Below are positions 58,201 through 63,717 of a stretch of DNA of 64,000 nucleotides, piece by piece. The stretch is from Solanum dulcamara. Taxonomy: Eukaryota > Streptophyta > Magnoliopsida > Solanales > Solanaceae. The stretch covers positions 77,219,757-77,283,756 of the forward strand of contig NC_077238.1 of the NCBI RefSeq assembly GCF_947179165.1, given 5' to 3'. Below the pieces are notes generated by a model. It searched no databases. It was not told the DNA's origin and saw only the letters and a program-made list of their open reading frames with translations. Within the stretch, counting starts at the first letter, position 1. Each line of letters begins with the position of its first letter. Both the position numbers and the translations under genes were made by a program.

Positions 58201-60100
58201 ACTATATATGCCCTTTTCATAAATTCCGTTCCATTCTGAAAATGTAGAATCAGCAAAAGTGGAAATTGGTGCGTTGGAGGAAGCAGAACGTGAGCTAATG
58301 ATGATTGATAAAGATCTAAAACATGCAGAATTGGTTCAGTCCTACTTTTAATTGACACTTCATAAATGTTTTTAACCTGTTGTGATGTTTATTGAAATTT
58401 ATGGTCTGTGTTGCAATTTAAACTCTCATTTCAGAAGAAGAATCACTATGAAGAGGTAATGAGTACGAAAGTTCTTTCTCAACTCAAAGGAGCAGAAGCA
58501 GAGTATCGGGAACTTGAGCACAACCGTAGGGTATGAATATTTGCTTATATTCATATAAATTCTATGAGCACTAACTGGGATTGATTAAGATATTGTACTA
58601 CTTACCAGAACAAAAATTATTTATGATAATGCATTATCTGCTTTGCTAGTGAAGTTCAACTAGTTAAATATTAGCCAAAAAGCTTGATTAAGTGCTTAAA
58701 CTCAAAGGGTCTTAATTAATTAGAAAGTTGTATACTGATTGAGACTTTTGGCTTTCCTAGTCCGTTTTCCTATTGTAAATGCATTTTCATTTTTGAGTTT
58801 GTGATGTTTTCAATGTTCTATACTTCAATTTTTGTTGTTGGGCCTATATTTTTGATTTTTCTACTGAAATAAAATCTAGTTACTATTAGGAAAAGCATTT
58901 ATTGGTTTCCAACAAATTATACTCTTCAGTAAAAGTCAATGGAAGCTATTCATGCAATTGAAAGAAACATCATCTTTAGTTTCTCTTGTTTTTAAGAACT
59001 TTTTTGAGAGTACAATTGTATTGCACATAGAACTACAAGCACTTGGTATTTTTTCCCACAAATTATTCGTCTTATATTGTGAGTTTCATGAAATGTTTTA
59101 AATGTAAATATTCAAATTAAGATAGCTGTGAAATGAAGGGGAAGTATACTTTTGGCAAGTTACTGTATTTAGAGAGTGATTGTTAGAGATATAATTCAGT
59201 TACTGCTATATACTAACAGTACGAAAACTATGACAACAAATGTTATTGGCCTTTACATTAGTAGTATGATTAACTATTCACTGCCTTGTTCCCCCTCTCC
59301 ATGGTCTACCTTATTGGTGGATATATGCTTTTCTCTCTCTCTCTACTCTAGAGCCCGTTTGGATGGGCTTAAAAAAAGTAACTTTTATGTATAAAGTGCT
59401 TTTAGAACTTTGAAGTGCTGAAAGTTATTTTTATAAATAAGCAGTTGAGTGTTTGGATAAAAGTGCTTATGATGTGAATTTTAGGGTTAAAAGAATAAAA
59501 AAAGGTAGTTTGGGAATTTAGTTAAAATATAAAGGATATAAAAGTAATTTCCATGGTCAAAGAAAATGACTTTAAGCACTTTGGAAAAAAAAGTTAGGAA
59601 TCCTAACTTTTCATTTCTGACTGACTTTAAGAACTTTATGGCTTAAAGTCAGCATTAGGCAAACACGTCCAAAAGCTAAAAAGGGACTTTAAGTTGGTTT
59701 TGACCAACTTAAAGCCAATCCAAACGGGCTCCTACTCTATTTTTCATTTCATGTCAGAGATTACATTACCTTGCTTTAACTGTACCCCTGGCTGCAGGAG
59801 AGCTACAAAAAAGCTTCAATCATCTGTCCTGAAAGTGAAATTGAGACTCTAGGAGGCTGTGATGGAAGCACTCCAGAGCAATTAAGTGCCCAGTTAACCA
59901 GGCTAAGTCAGAGACTTCAGCAAGAGAGTCGGAGGTAAGGATTTGATTATGTTTGATTGTTTACCTATTCAAACTCCTTTATGAATTTTTCATGCAGACA
60001 TCCAGAGTCCATTGAGGATCTCCGCATGCTGTACAACAAAAAAGAACGCAAAATTTTAAGAAAGCAGCAAACCTACAAAGCATTTCGTGAGAAATTAGGT
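25079..60100 (+). CDS. SMC6: SMC6, structural maintenance of chromosomes 6 (22 exons in window, 3' end missing)
   Basis: SMC6 pairs with SMC5 in the nuclear SMC5/6 complex, which acts in recombinational repair, sister-chromatid alignment and replication-stress tolerance. The joined exons give 899 residues in one frame. Residues 1-180: N-terminal ATPase half with [10 protein letters not shown], Walker A GQNGSGKS (45-52, split by intron 1) and a Q-loop-like [15 protein letters not shown] (exon 5). About 180-444: first coiled coil. About 445-610: hinge with [22 protein letters not shown] and [10 protein letters not shown]. About 610-899: second coiled coil, including ICPESEIE. The start is chosen because MADRVS precedes the conserved core by a normal distance and no other ATG lies in frame upstream in the exon. 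Plant SMC6 is usually about 1050-1060 residues, so about 150 residues with the LSGGE signature and Walker B lie right of 64000. All 22 exons keep phase and GT-AG borders, so the gene appears functional. Confidence 0.96.
25335..25936 (+). repeat. Tandem triplication in SMC6 intron 1, unit about 200 bp
   Basis: Copies start near 25335, 25529 and 25738 (AAGTTTATG..TTTGG/ATTTTG..AATGC.A.TGA), each continuing through GCTGATCATTTGAGTT, GGTTTGAGCTAAA and GAATGCAACTTACC-like ends. Periods are about 194 and 209 bp. The repeat lies wholly within the intron. Confidence 0.9.
25937..26533 (+). other. Rest of SMC6 intron 1
   Basis: Ordinary intron sequence ending TTTGGTGTAG. No element is recognised. Confidence 0.6.
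26534..26639 (+). CDS. SMC6: SMC6 exon 2
   Basis: Residues 49-84. Completes Walker A ([10 protein letters not shown]) and continues with [10 protein letters not shown] and LKDFIKTGC, strongly conserved in SMC6. Confidence 0.96.
26640..27771 (+). other. SMC6 intron 2, first part
   Basis: No element is recognised with confidence between the exon 2 donor and the first RTE copy. Confidence 0.5.
27781..29447 (-). mobile_element. 5'-truncated RTE LINE, interrupted by a MULE-type element
   Basis: Minus-strand RTE 3' part: the tail (CAACAACAACA on the plus strand) starts at 27781, and the truncated 5' end is at 29447. The identical 9-mer TAATGTATA flanks both ends (27772-27780 and 29448-29456), a target duplication. 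RTE sequence runs 27781-28244 and resumes at 29330-29447. The missing middle is the inserted element at 28245-29319. It codes only for broken remnants of the RTE C-terminus. Confidence 0.85.
28245..29319. mobile_element. Non-autonomous MULE-type element nested in the RTE copy
   Basis: Terminal inverted repeats of about 115-120 bp: the left GAACCCATTGGTAGCC..AAAGTTGGCAC.ATTTTCACTTAG matches the reverse of the right GGTGCCAACTTTAGG..GATGGGTTC, extending to GTCATTTTGACACTTTTT. CTTTTGTTAT (10 bp) flanks both sides (28235-28244 and 29320-29329); 9-10 bp duplications and long TIRs fit Mutator-like elements. The interior is AT-rich without coding frames. Confidence 0.85.
29482..30895 (-). mobile_element. 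5'-truncated RTE LINE with RT and C-terminal remnant
   Basis: The 3' tail is at the left (AATAACAACAACAAGAACAT, reversed). Minus-strand readable protein: [14 protein letters not shown] (RT motif A) at about 30830-30890, [13 protein letters not shown] and FKYLGSIIQ at 30308-30535, and [13 protein letters not shown] then [12 protein letters not shown] and [11 protein letters not shown] at 30027-30263. Frames are broken. The 5' end is cut inside the reverse transcriptase domain. Unlike the longer copy at 34295, this one keeps the [12 protein letters not shown] segment. Confidence 0.85.
30935..31327 (+). mobile_element. 3' end of an L1-type LINE
   Basis: Broken frame pieces such as [13 protein letters not shown] and LLDFVSSLS, followed by an untranslated tail with CTTCTTGATGCC and a final A run near 31322-31327, resemble the extreme 3' end of nightshade L1 elements. 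Confidence 0.5.
31462..31595 (+). CDS. SMC6: SMC6 exon 3
   Basis: Residues 84-129. [14 protein letters not shown] and [10 protein letters not shown]; borders CACAG and GGTTTCC with phase kept on both sides. Confidence 0.95.
31596..32414 (+). other. SMC6 intron 3
   Basis: 819 bp of ordinary intron ending TTTAACAG. No element is recognised. Confidence 0.6.
32415..32470 (+). CDS. SMC6: SMC6 exon 4
   Basis: Residues 129-147, [18 protein letters not shown]. The short 56-bp exon matches the conserved KR.EL.ELV.HFN block before the Q-loop. Confidence 0.94.
32662..32748 (+). CDS. SMC6: SMC6 exon 5
   Basis: Residues 148-176, including [16 protein letters not shown], the most conserved SMC6 stretch after Walker A. 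Intron 4 before it is 191 bp. Confidence 0.96.
32977..33297 (+). CDS. SMC6: SMC6 exon 6
   Basis: Residues 177-283, starting [15 protein letters not shown]; includes [14 protein letters not shown] and the first part of coiled coil 1. Ends CATCTT before GTAAGT. It is the longest exon in the window (321 bp). Confidence 0.96.
33533..33758. mobile_element. Stowaway-like MITE in SMC6 intron 6
   Basis: The start CTCCCTCCTTTCAAATTTATGTG and the end CACATAAAATGGAACATAATGAGTAG are roughly inverted, the usual form of Stowaway/mariner MITEs. Internal ACTTTTGAAACTT-like phrases also fit. Confidence 0.6.
33759..34279 (+). other. SMC6 intron 6 sequence before the RTE insertion
   Basis: Ordinary intron or unrecognised repeat DNA. 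Confidence 0.45.
34565..34643 (+). repeat. 20-bp tandem repeat in the RTE 5' region, four copies
   Basis: TTTTCGGCGAGTGAACAGTG and close variants at 34565, 34585, 34605 and 34625 (last copy 19 bp). They lie between the element start and the endonuclease frame, so they are probably part of the 5' UTR. Confidence 0.92.
34835..37429 (+). pseudogene. RTE endonuclease-reverse transcriptase, inactivated
   Basis: AP-endonuclease domain: [37 protein letters not shown] and TQIDFLL (34890-35560). Reverse transcriptase: [32 protein letters not shown] and the catalytic FADDIVL near 36985-37005. C-terminal: [39 protein letters not shown]. Four in-frame nonsense codons end reading at 35245, 35575, 36193 and 36762. 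A frame change occurs near 36415, and a 7-bp duplication (ATTGACG twice, about 37005-37016) shifts the frame after the FADD motif. A stretch of about 70-80 codons between TECWPIK and RGKGRPKK is missing compared with the copy at 29482. The frame is unmistakable but dead. Confidence 0.93.
37926..38695 (+). other. SMC6 intron 6 sequence after the RTE
   Basis: No gene or recognised element. Confidence 0.45.
38696..38998 (-). mobile_element. TRIM (terminal-repeat retrotransposon in miniature)
   Basis: Two LTR copies of 110 bp (38696-38805) and 120 bp (38879-38998) flank about 73 bp. On the minus strand each LTR starts TGTTA, contains ACATTGGTTGAG, and the 5' one ends TTTACA. It is followed at once by TGGTATCATAGCCAG, a tRNA-Met primer site. 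A purine run (GAAAGGGGG) stands right before the other LTR. Flanks CTTAC (38691-38695) and GTTAC (38999-39003) are a near-perfect 5-bp duplication. There is no coding capacity, as expected of TRIMs. Confidence 0.88.
39004..39771 (+). other. End of SMC6 intron 6
   Basis: No element is recognised. Ends GGTTTTCAG before exon 7. Confidence 0.5.
39772..39891 (+). CDS. SMC6: SMC6 exon 7
   Basis: Residues 284-323, coiled coil: [20 protein letters not shown]. Follows a 6474-bp intron. Confidence 0.93.
40344..40478 (+). CDS. SMC6: SMC6 exon 8
   Basis: Residues 324-368, heptad-rich charged sequence ([21 protein letters not shown]). Confidence 0.92.
41034..41214. mobile_element. Small MITE in SMC6 intron 8
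   Basis: The left end TATCAGGGGTGGTGCG and the right end GGCTCCACCTTTG are roughly inverted. The interior has AACCCA.TAAGTAAAACGAG and GAACCCATAAACTCCAAATC, a phrase frequent in nightshade foldback repeats. Target duplication not seen. Confidence 0.45.
41380..41456 (+). CDS. SMC6: SMC6 exon 9
   Basis: Residues 369-394 ([20 protein letters not shown]); ends with a split Arg codon. Confidence 0.92.
41591..41666 (+). CDS. SMC6: SMC6 exon 10
   Basis: Residues 394-419 ([20 protein letters not shown]). Intron 9 before it is 134 bp. Confidence 0.92.
41850..42540. mobile_element. Probable LTR fragment in SMC6 intron 10
   Basis: Phrases such as GCTCACAGTGACAGCTGAAAG and CAGACGTCCGTCGCAGGGAA look like a gypsy LTR interior, but neither terminus is visible. 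Weak call. Confidence 0.35.
42575..43236. mobile_element. MITE family B with an L1 fragment inside
   Basis: The ends CCTATGTTGCTCGGATCTTCC (42575) and GAGAATCCGAGTAACATAGG (to 43236) are inverted copies. These are the ends of a short foldback family also seen whole at 45735-45877. Most of the interior is the L1 piece at 42690-43210, which ends in an A-rich run right before the right end. Confidence 0.65.
42690..43210 (+). mobile_element. 5'-truncated L1 LINE, zinc-binding C-terminal remnant
   Basis: [19 protein letters not shown] is the Cys/His-rich segment after the reverse transcriptase (zf-RVT). In another frame [11 protein letters not shown], then [20 protein letters not shown] and [16 protein letters not shown] follow. 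The 3' end is ATTTACAAACAAAAACAG. Frame breaks make it a pseudogene. Confidence 0.7.
43240..43795. other. Intron 10 segment with repeated TGTGGGGACATAA phrase
   Basis: CTGTGGGGA, CTGTGGGGACATAA, CTGCGGGGACATAA and CTATGGGGACATAA occur at about 43294, 43351, 43376 and 43609. No known element was recognised. Confidence 0.4.
43800..44290 (-). mobile_element. L1 LINE C-terminal fragment
   Basis: Read on the minus strand: ACIWWS followed by [10 protein letters not shown], and upstream [10 protein letters not shown] with a broken Cys/His segment. This is the same domain as the copy at 44640-45375, in poorer condition. Confidence 0.6.
44444..44482. repeat. (GT)n/(TA)n microsatellite
   Basis: An alternating GT run of about eight units flanked by TATATA. 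Confidence 0.9.
44640..45375 (-). mobile_element. 5'-truncated L1 LINE with zf-RVT domain and poly-A
   Basis: The poly-T at 44640-44652 is the poly-A tail on the minus strand. Frame 44903-45373 (-) reads [20 protein letters not shown], then [18 protein letters not shown], with the Cys-x2-Cys and His-x4-Cys of the zinc-binding reverse transcriptase C-terminal domain, and ends CIWWTI. The catalytic domains are missing by 5' truncation. Target duplication not identified. Confidence 0.85.
45378..45734. other. Intron 10 spacer
   Basis: No element is recognised. Confidence 0.4.
45735..45877. mobile_element. MITE family B, short intact-looking copy
   Basis: TTGATCGGGCTCTTCAAAAATA at the left and TTTTTTGGAGGATCCGAGCAATATAGG at the right (opposed GGATC/CGAGCAA ends) fold back on each other, and the middle contains GGATACATCCAAAAATGC. 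It is about 143 bp. Confidence 0.6.
46155..48118 (-). mobile_element. Ty3-gypsy 3' LTR
   Basis: It starts TGTCACGACCCG and ends GGGTCATTACA, which is TGTAATGACCC...GGGTCGTGACA on the minus strand, 1964 bp. The sequence to its right (48119-48150) read on the minus strand, GGACGAACATGATTTTTAGTGG, is the kind of junction seen before 3' LTRs of nightshade gypsy elements. It is therefore attached to internal sequence, not solo. Confidence 0.78.
47097..47336. repeat. 48-bp minisatellite inside the gypsy LTR, five copies
   Basis: Units start with TATAGTCAAGGCACG at 47097, 47145, 47193, 47241 and 47289 and contain AAGTAAGTCAATATCATCAA. Because 48 is divisible by three, open frames with 16-residue repeats appear on both strands; these are by-products, not proteins. 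Confidence 0.95.
48119..49900 (-). mobile_element. Non-coding internal part of the gypsy element
   Basis: This stretch joins the 3' LTR without a break, but contains no gag or pol motif on either strand. It may be the 3' non-coding region of a large element, or of a non-autonomous (LARD-like) one. The 5' LTR is not in the window. The right limit is approximate. Confidence 0.5.
49905..50655 (-). pseudogene. L1 ORF1-like DUF4283 protein remnant
   Basis: Minus-strand fragments in order: [19 protein letters not shown] and [21 protein letters not shown] (50397-50618), then [18 protein letters not shown] (50194-50379), then [10 protein letters not shown], a stop, [20 protein letters not shown] and [12 protein letters not shown] (49920-50095). 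The last is the DUF4283 pattern typical of plant LINE ORF1 and related gag-like proteins. Several stops and frame changes are present. Confidence 0.7.
50904..51117. mobile_element. Short hAT-like MITE or fragment
   Basis: TAAAAGCTAAAAGTCATAAGTTGGG and TTAGGCTTTTAGCTTATTTT style inverted phrases, ending CAATCCAAACACCCTC, resemble the hAT MITEs at 24397 and 59351, but the left terminus is not clear. Confidence 0.5.
51118..51654. other. Intron 10 spacer
   Basis: No element is recognised. Confidence 0.4.
51655..51980 (-). mobile_element. L1 LINE 3' fragment
   Basis: The minus frame reads [23 protein letters not shown] and, further on, [16 protein letters not shown], the closing segment of L1 ORF2 proteins. 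The 5' side is truncated. Confidence 0.7.
52536..52610 (+). CDS. SMC6: SMC6 exon 11
   Basis: Residues 420-444 ([20 protein letters not shown]), the last of coiled coil 1. It follows the 10.9-kb intron 10 (41667-52535). Confidence 0.93.
52611..53597 (+). other. SMC6 intron 11
   Basis: 987 bp with no recognised element; ends TTTTCTCAG. Confidence 0.55.
53598..53702 (+). CDS. SMC6: SMC6 exon 12
   Basis: Residues 445-479, start of the hinge: [18 protein letters not shown] and [10 protein letters not shown]. Confidence 0.96.
53990..54645 (-). pseudogene. Ty1-copia reverse transcriptase fossil in SMC6 intron 12
   Basis: Minus-strand pieces in the order of copia [34 protein letters not shown], then [35 protein letters not shown] and [14 protein letters not shown]. 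The catalytic YVDD is destroyed. Frames and stops change between pieces; no LTRs were recognised. Confidence 0.75.
54819..54988 (+). CDS. SMC6: SMC6 exon 13
   Basis: Residues 480-536, hinge: [19 protein letters not shown] and [10 protein letters not shown]; ends with a split Arg codon. Confidence 0.96.
55180..55282 (+). CDS. SMC6: SMC6 exon 14
   Basis: Residues 536-570, hinge: [13 protein letters not shown] and [12 protein letters not shown]. Intron 13 before it contains a short (TG)n run at about 55018-55032. Confidence 0.96.
55283..55686 (+). other. SMC6 intron 14
   Basis: 404 bp with no recognised element; ends GTCTTATTAG. Confidence 0.6.
55687..55799 (+). CDS. SMC6: SMC6 exon 15
   Basis: Residues 571-608: [20 protein letters not shown] and [13 protein letters not shown], the end of the hinge. 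Confidence 0.96.
55800..56267 (+). other. SMC6 intron 15
   Basis: 468 bp with no recognised element; starts GTAAGA and ends CTTCCTAG. Confidence 0.6.
56268..56472 (+). CDS. SMC6: SMC6 exon 16
   Basis: Residues 608-676: [12 protein letters not shown], then the start of coiled coil 2. Confidence 0.95.
56473..57772 (+). other. SMC6 intron 16
   Basis: 1300 bp. I see no recognisable transposon or gene. Confidence 0.5.
57773..57904 (+). CDS. SMC6: SMC6 exon 17
   Basis: Residues 677-720, coiled coil 2, with a serine-rich stretch [13 protein letters not shown]. Confidence 0.92.
58033..58147 (+). CDS. SMC6: SMC6 exon 18
   Basis: Residues 721-759: [20 protein letters not shown], coiled coil. Followed by a 100-bp intron. 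Confidence 0.93.
58248..58333 (+). CDS. SMC6: SMC6 exon 19
   Basis: Residues 759-787: [19 protein letters not shown]. Followed by a 101-bp intron starting GTTCAG. Confidence 0.92.
58435..58530 (+). CDS. SMC6: SMC6 exon 20
   Basis: Residues 788-819: [13 protein letters not shown] and [12 protein letters not shown]. Confidence 0.93.
59351..59731 (+). mobile_element. hAT MITE with 8-bp target duplication in SMC6 intron 20
   Basis: GAGCCCGTTTGGATGGGCTT and AAAGCCAATCCAAACGGGCTC are inverted ends of a 381-bp element. CTACTCTA stands immediately before (59343-59350) and after (59732-59739), the 8-bp duplication expected of hAT. The interior is the reverse of the element upstream of SMC6 at 24397-24778. 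The rest of intron 20 (58531-59342) has no recognised element. Confidence 0.92.
59798..59934 (+). CDS. SMC6: SMC6 exon 21
   Basis: Residues 820-865: [15 protein letters not shown] and [13 protein letters not shown], conserved near the end of coiled coil 2. Confidence 0.96.
59998..60100 (+). CDS. SMC6: SMC6 exon 22 (last in window)
   Basis: Residues 865-899: [19 protein letters not shown] and YKAFREKLG, ending before GTAAGT. Intron 21 before it is only 63 bp. The next exon is outside the window. Confidence 0.95.
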
Positions 60101-60582
60101 GTAAGTTACCTTCTTTATGGTTATAGTCTGCTCTCCTCCATCTGGAAAATGTAAAAATTGTTTTTCCCGGCTCATAGAAGATGATAATGAAGGAGTTCTT
60201 GTGGTTACAGGGGATCAGCAAGTCCTCTCTAGTTGCGTTATACGTGAAAACTGATCTGTTTTTGCTTTGTCATCATCCTTGAGTGCTTAGATGTATATTC
60301 TTCTTATTGATATGAATGACTTGTTCCTCACTGATGCTTGTTGCTTTATCCTAGTAAGGAAAGCTTTCCTGAAAGCCGCTTAGCATTTTTTTGGTATAGG
60401 TTTTACATTATTGGTAACACATATCTTTGCCTGGAGATGGTACAGAGAGATGTTAGGGGGCAATAAATCTTACCATAGTTGTGTTATCTTCCTCAGATGA
60501 AAGCAGTTTTCTTTAAAATCTCCGGTACTTTCTATCAAAATCGGAGATGATATAAGGAGGAACTTCTTATGGATCCGGATAG
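60101..60582 (+). other. SMC6 intron 22, first part
   Basis: No element is recognised. Confidence 0.5.
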
Positions 60583-60934
60583 TGTTACGAGTTTTCCACA
60601 TTGGTTGAGGGAACATGATGTTGTCTCCTTATATAGTCCTTGGCAATCCTCTCCTCAAAATCTATAGCATGGGGTTGAGTTAGACACAAGGTCCATTATC
60701 TTACCATAGTGATGGTGGCAGTGCCAGACTCATACCTATTCTTGGTTTGTCAAATGTAGGGCCAATATTATTATGTCCATGCTGCAGACATCTAACCTTT
60801 GAGCATACAGGGATGTTAGAATTTTCCACATTAGTTGGGGGAATGGATGGTTGTCTTGTTATATGGTCTTGGACAATCCTCATAGCAAGAGCTAGCTTTT
60901 GAGTTGAGTTAGTTCAAGGTCTATTTTCTTATCA
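60583..60934 (+). mobile_element. Degraded TRIM element
   Basis: Two direct copies, 60583-60706 and 60814-60934, both start TGTTA, contain TTTTCCACATT.GTTG.GGGAA, TTATAT.GTC.TTGG.CAATCCTC and GGTTGAGTTAG-like parts, and end CCA/TCA. The intervening 107 bp is non-coding. The primer site is decayed (TGGTGGCAGTGCCAG). The LTRs are related to those of the TRIM at 38696. No target duplication remains. Confidence 0.7.
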
Positions 60935-60979
60935 TGTTAAAATTGAAGAAACTTCTCATAGATTTGATAAAATAAGAAG

Positions 60980-61800
60980 GGAAAAGAACACTTATACCCT
61001 AAAAAAGTAAAATATTTACTCTTAAATGCCTCATTACTTTCATACCCCCTTTTTATTTTAAATTCGCGTGCTGATGTCAGCCGCCACCTTTTTTTCCTCT
61101 CTGATACCATCATAGTATATTACAGAATATGAATATACCTTAATGGTATCAAAGAGTAACTGAGCAGTGTCTTCATTGAAGGACTGCTTCTTCCTCCTTG
61201 ATACCATCAAAGTATTATACTTTGATGGTATCAAAGAGTAAATAAGCAGTGTTTTATTGAGGTTTGCTTCAATTCTTCGATGAGATTACTCAATCATCCA
61301 TGATTCCATTATGATTTATCTGCATACTGTCATGGTATCATTGATGTATGTTTCAATTCTTTAATATTTTAATTTAAAAACAATTTAAAAAAGAGTCATA
61401 GTTTCGATACATTTTTGTAAAAAATTTGAAAAAGAGAAAAATTATAAAATATATTTTCTTCTAATTTAGAGTTTAATAAATAAGATTTTGACTTTCATAA
61501 TTTTCTCTTAATTGAGCCAAATCGTATATGATACCAATAGGGTATCAATATACTCATAGAGTATCACTAAGAATTAAGCTTAGTCCTCTATGATACCAAT
61601 ATGGTATCAATATATTGACGGAGCATCACAGAGGATTAATTCATAGTTATGATGTTGACGTCATGCGCAAAATAAGAAGAGAGTGGGCTAGGCGCGTAAA
61701 TAGTTCCGGCCATGGTTCCACCGAGGGTAAATAGTTTGGGTTTGGTCCAATTTCAGTAAATAGTTTCACCAATGGGTCTAATTTATGTAGTTTTACTAGA
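60980..61800. repeat. Repeat-derived block with TGATACCAT/ATGGTATCA inverted motifs
   Basis: TGATACCA and its complement TGGTATCA occur many times between 61100 and 61640, some as near-palindromes (e.g. GATACCAATATGGTATC at 61590). The edges, ATTTACTCTTAAATGCC at the left and GGGTAAATAGTTTGGG at the right, suggest a non-autonomous DNA element, but ends and superfamily are not fixed. Confidence 0.4.
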
Positions 61801-62039
61801 GATGCTCCTTATGTAGGAGCCCTAGTCTACCAATAATATGGTAGGTAATCAATCTCTATGATAACAAGGTAAGTTATTTGTAATTAAATACATAATATTA
61901 CAAAGTATCCTATAGAGTTTTCCTTATTCAAGTATAATGAATTTTAACTTGTATTCTCTTGATATTCTAAAAGGTTCCTCAAATTCAAAGTGGGAAACCA
62001 ACTTAAGTTTCTTTTTTTGAAAATATAAAAAGTTGATGC
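61801..62039 (+). other. Intron 22 spacer
   Basis: AT-rich, no element recognised. Confidence 0.4.
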
Positions 62040-63712
62040 TGTTAGAATAGGAATATGTATATACAATCCAACTTAGAGTAGGAACTGAAATAAGAATAGA
62101 AATAGTGAATAGTATTCTACTTGGTAAAGGATTGTAGTGTTGTGTCTATAAATAATGTCTTTGTGTAATAATGTAGATACATAATTCAATAATATTTTTT
62201 CCTTATATTTCTCACATGGTATCAGAGCCTCTACGGTCTTGGTAGAGAATCAAAAAAGTTTCTGCTGCCGGCAGGCGGTTATTACCCATATATGTTGGTT
62301 GTCTGACCAATGATTATGTTAGCAAAAGTCAGACCAATGATTATGTTAGAAAAAATCGTGTATCTTTCCGATGACTATTCTCTCATATCGAATTTGCGTA
62401 GCACAATGCATCTTTTCGGTGACTACTTTTTTTCATATTTAATTTGCGTAGTACCGTGCATTTTTTTGGACTACTTTCTCATATCTGATTTGTGTAGCAC
62501 CATGCATTATTATATTCTGGTGACTACTTTTTCATATCTTATTTGTGTAGCATCGTGCCATTTTTTCGGTGACTATTTTTTCATATTCATTTTGCTTAGC
62601 ATCGTGCCATCTTTTCGGTGAATACTTTCTTATTTGTGCAGGGTCGTGCCATCATTCTGACCCTACCCTTATCATTCTCTTTCTCAGTAGGGTCATGCCT
62701 TCATTTCGACCCTACTCATATAATTTTATTTCTTAAATTGTGAACACTTTCGACCATTAAATTTAATAATCCAGGGCATGAGCATGTTCCAGCCAGTTTT
62801 ACAGTGACTTTTTTGTTCAAGATCTACTCATCTCTTGATTTTGAGACGTTTCATATATATTATACCAAATTTCAAGCACTTTCTAGCGACCATTGCATTG
62901 TTTCCGAAAGATTTGAGTTTTCCTACAGTGTTTTCTTTCTGTTTCGGATTTACTTTCGCCAAAAAAGAAAAACAAGGCATATTAAGATATTTGGGCTGGA
63001 TTACAGTAATTCTCTCTCATGGCTAAAATAGCACATGTCCGCCTTTTTCTATCTATAGTTGTCATTCTCCATTGGCTTTTTAATCAGTTGGACATTAAGA
63101 ATGTTTTTCTCCACGGTGATCTTTAGAAAAAAGTTTATATGGAGCAACCGCCTTATTTTGTTGCTCAGGGGGAGTCTGGTAACCTTGTATGTCGATTGTG
63201 TAAGTCACTCTATGGTCTGAAACAGTCTACTCAAACTTGGTTTGGGAAGTCCAACACTGCAATTCAAAAATTTATCACTTGTGTTTTATCGACATTATGC
63301 CCCAAATTCAGTATTTCATGAGAAGACCAAGCACATTGAGATTGACTGACATTATGCATCAAATATAGTATTTCATGAGAAGACTAAGCACATTGAGATT
63401 GACTGTTAATTTTGTGAAGTTGAGTGATCAACTTGCAGATTTCTCACCTAGTCCCTCACTAGTCCTTGTATTAATTACATTTGTAGCAAGCTAGGGATAT
63501 ATGACATGTATGCACTAACTTGAGGGGGAGTGTTAGAATAGGAATAGGTATATACAATCCAACTTAGAGTAGGAACAATAATAGGAATAAAAATAGTAAA
63601 TAGTATTGTACTTGATAAAGGATTGTATTGTTGTGTTTATAAATAATATCTCTGTGTAATAATGTAATGTAGATACATAATTCAATAATATTTTCCCCCT
63701 ATATTTCTTATC
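62040..63712 (+). mobile_element. Deleted Ty1-copia retrotransposon with both LTRs
   Basis: The 5' LTR 62040-62216 runs TGTTAGAATAGG...CTCACA and is followed directly by TGGTATCAGAGCC (primer site). The 3' LTR 63531-63712 is preceded by the purine tract TGAGGGGGAG. Flanks GATGC (62035-62039) and GACGC (63713-63717) fit a decayed 5-bp duplication. The internal region is only about 1.3 kb and lacks gag, protease and integrase. The two LTRs differ at many positions and by a 5-bp indel, so the insertion is not recent. Confidence 0.88.
63085..63404 (+). pseudogene. Ty1-copia RT piece and duplicated RNase H end
   Basis: QLDIKNVFLHGDL, a stop, KKVYMEQPPYF and CRLCKSLYGLKQS are reverse transcriptase motifs at 63085-63235. 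They are joined by deletion to NSVFHEKTKHIEID, the C-terminal RNase H segment. That segment is duplicated in tandem: 57 bp at 63291-63347 and 63348-63404. Confidence 0.82.
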
Positions 63713-63717
63713 GACGC

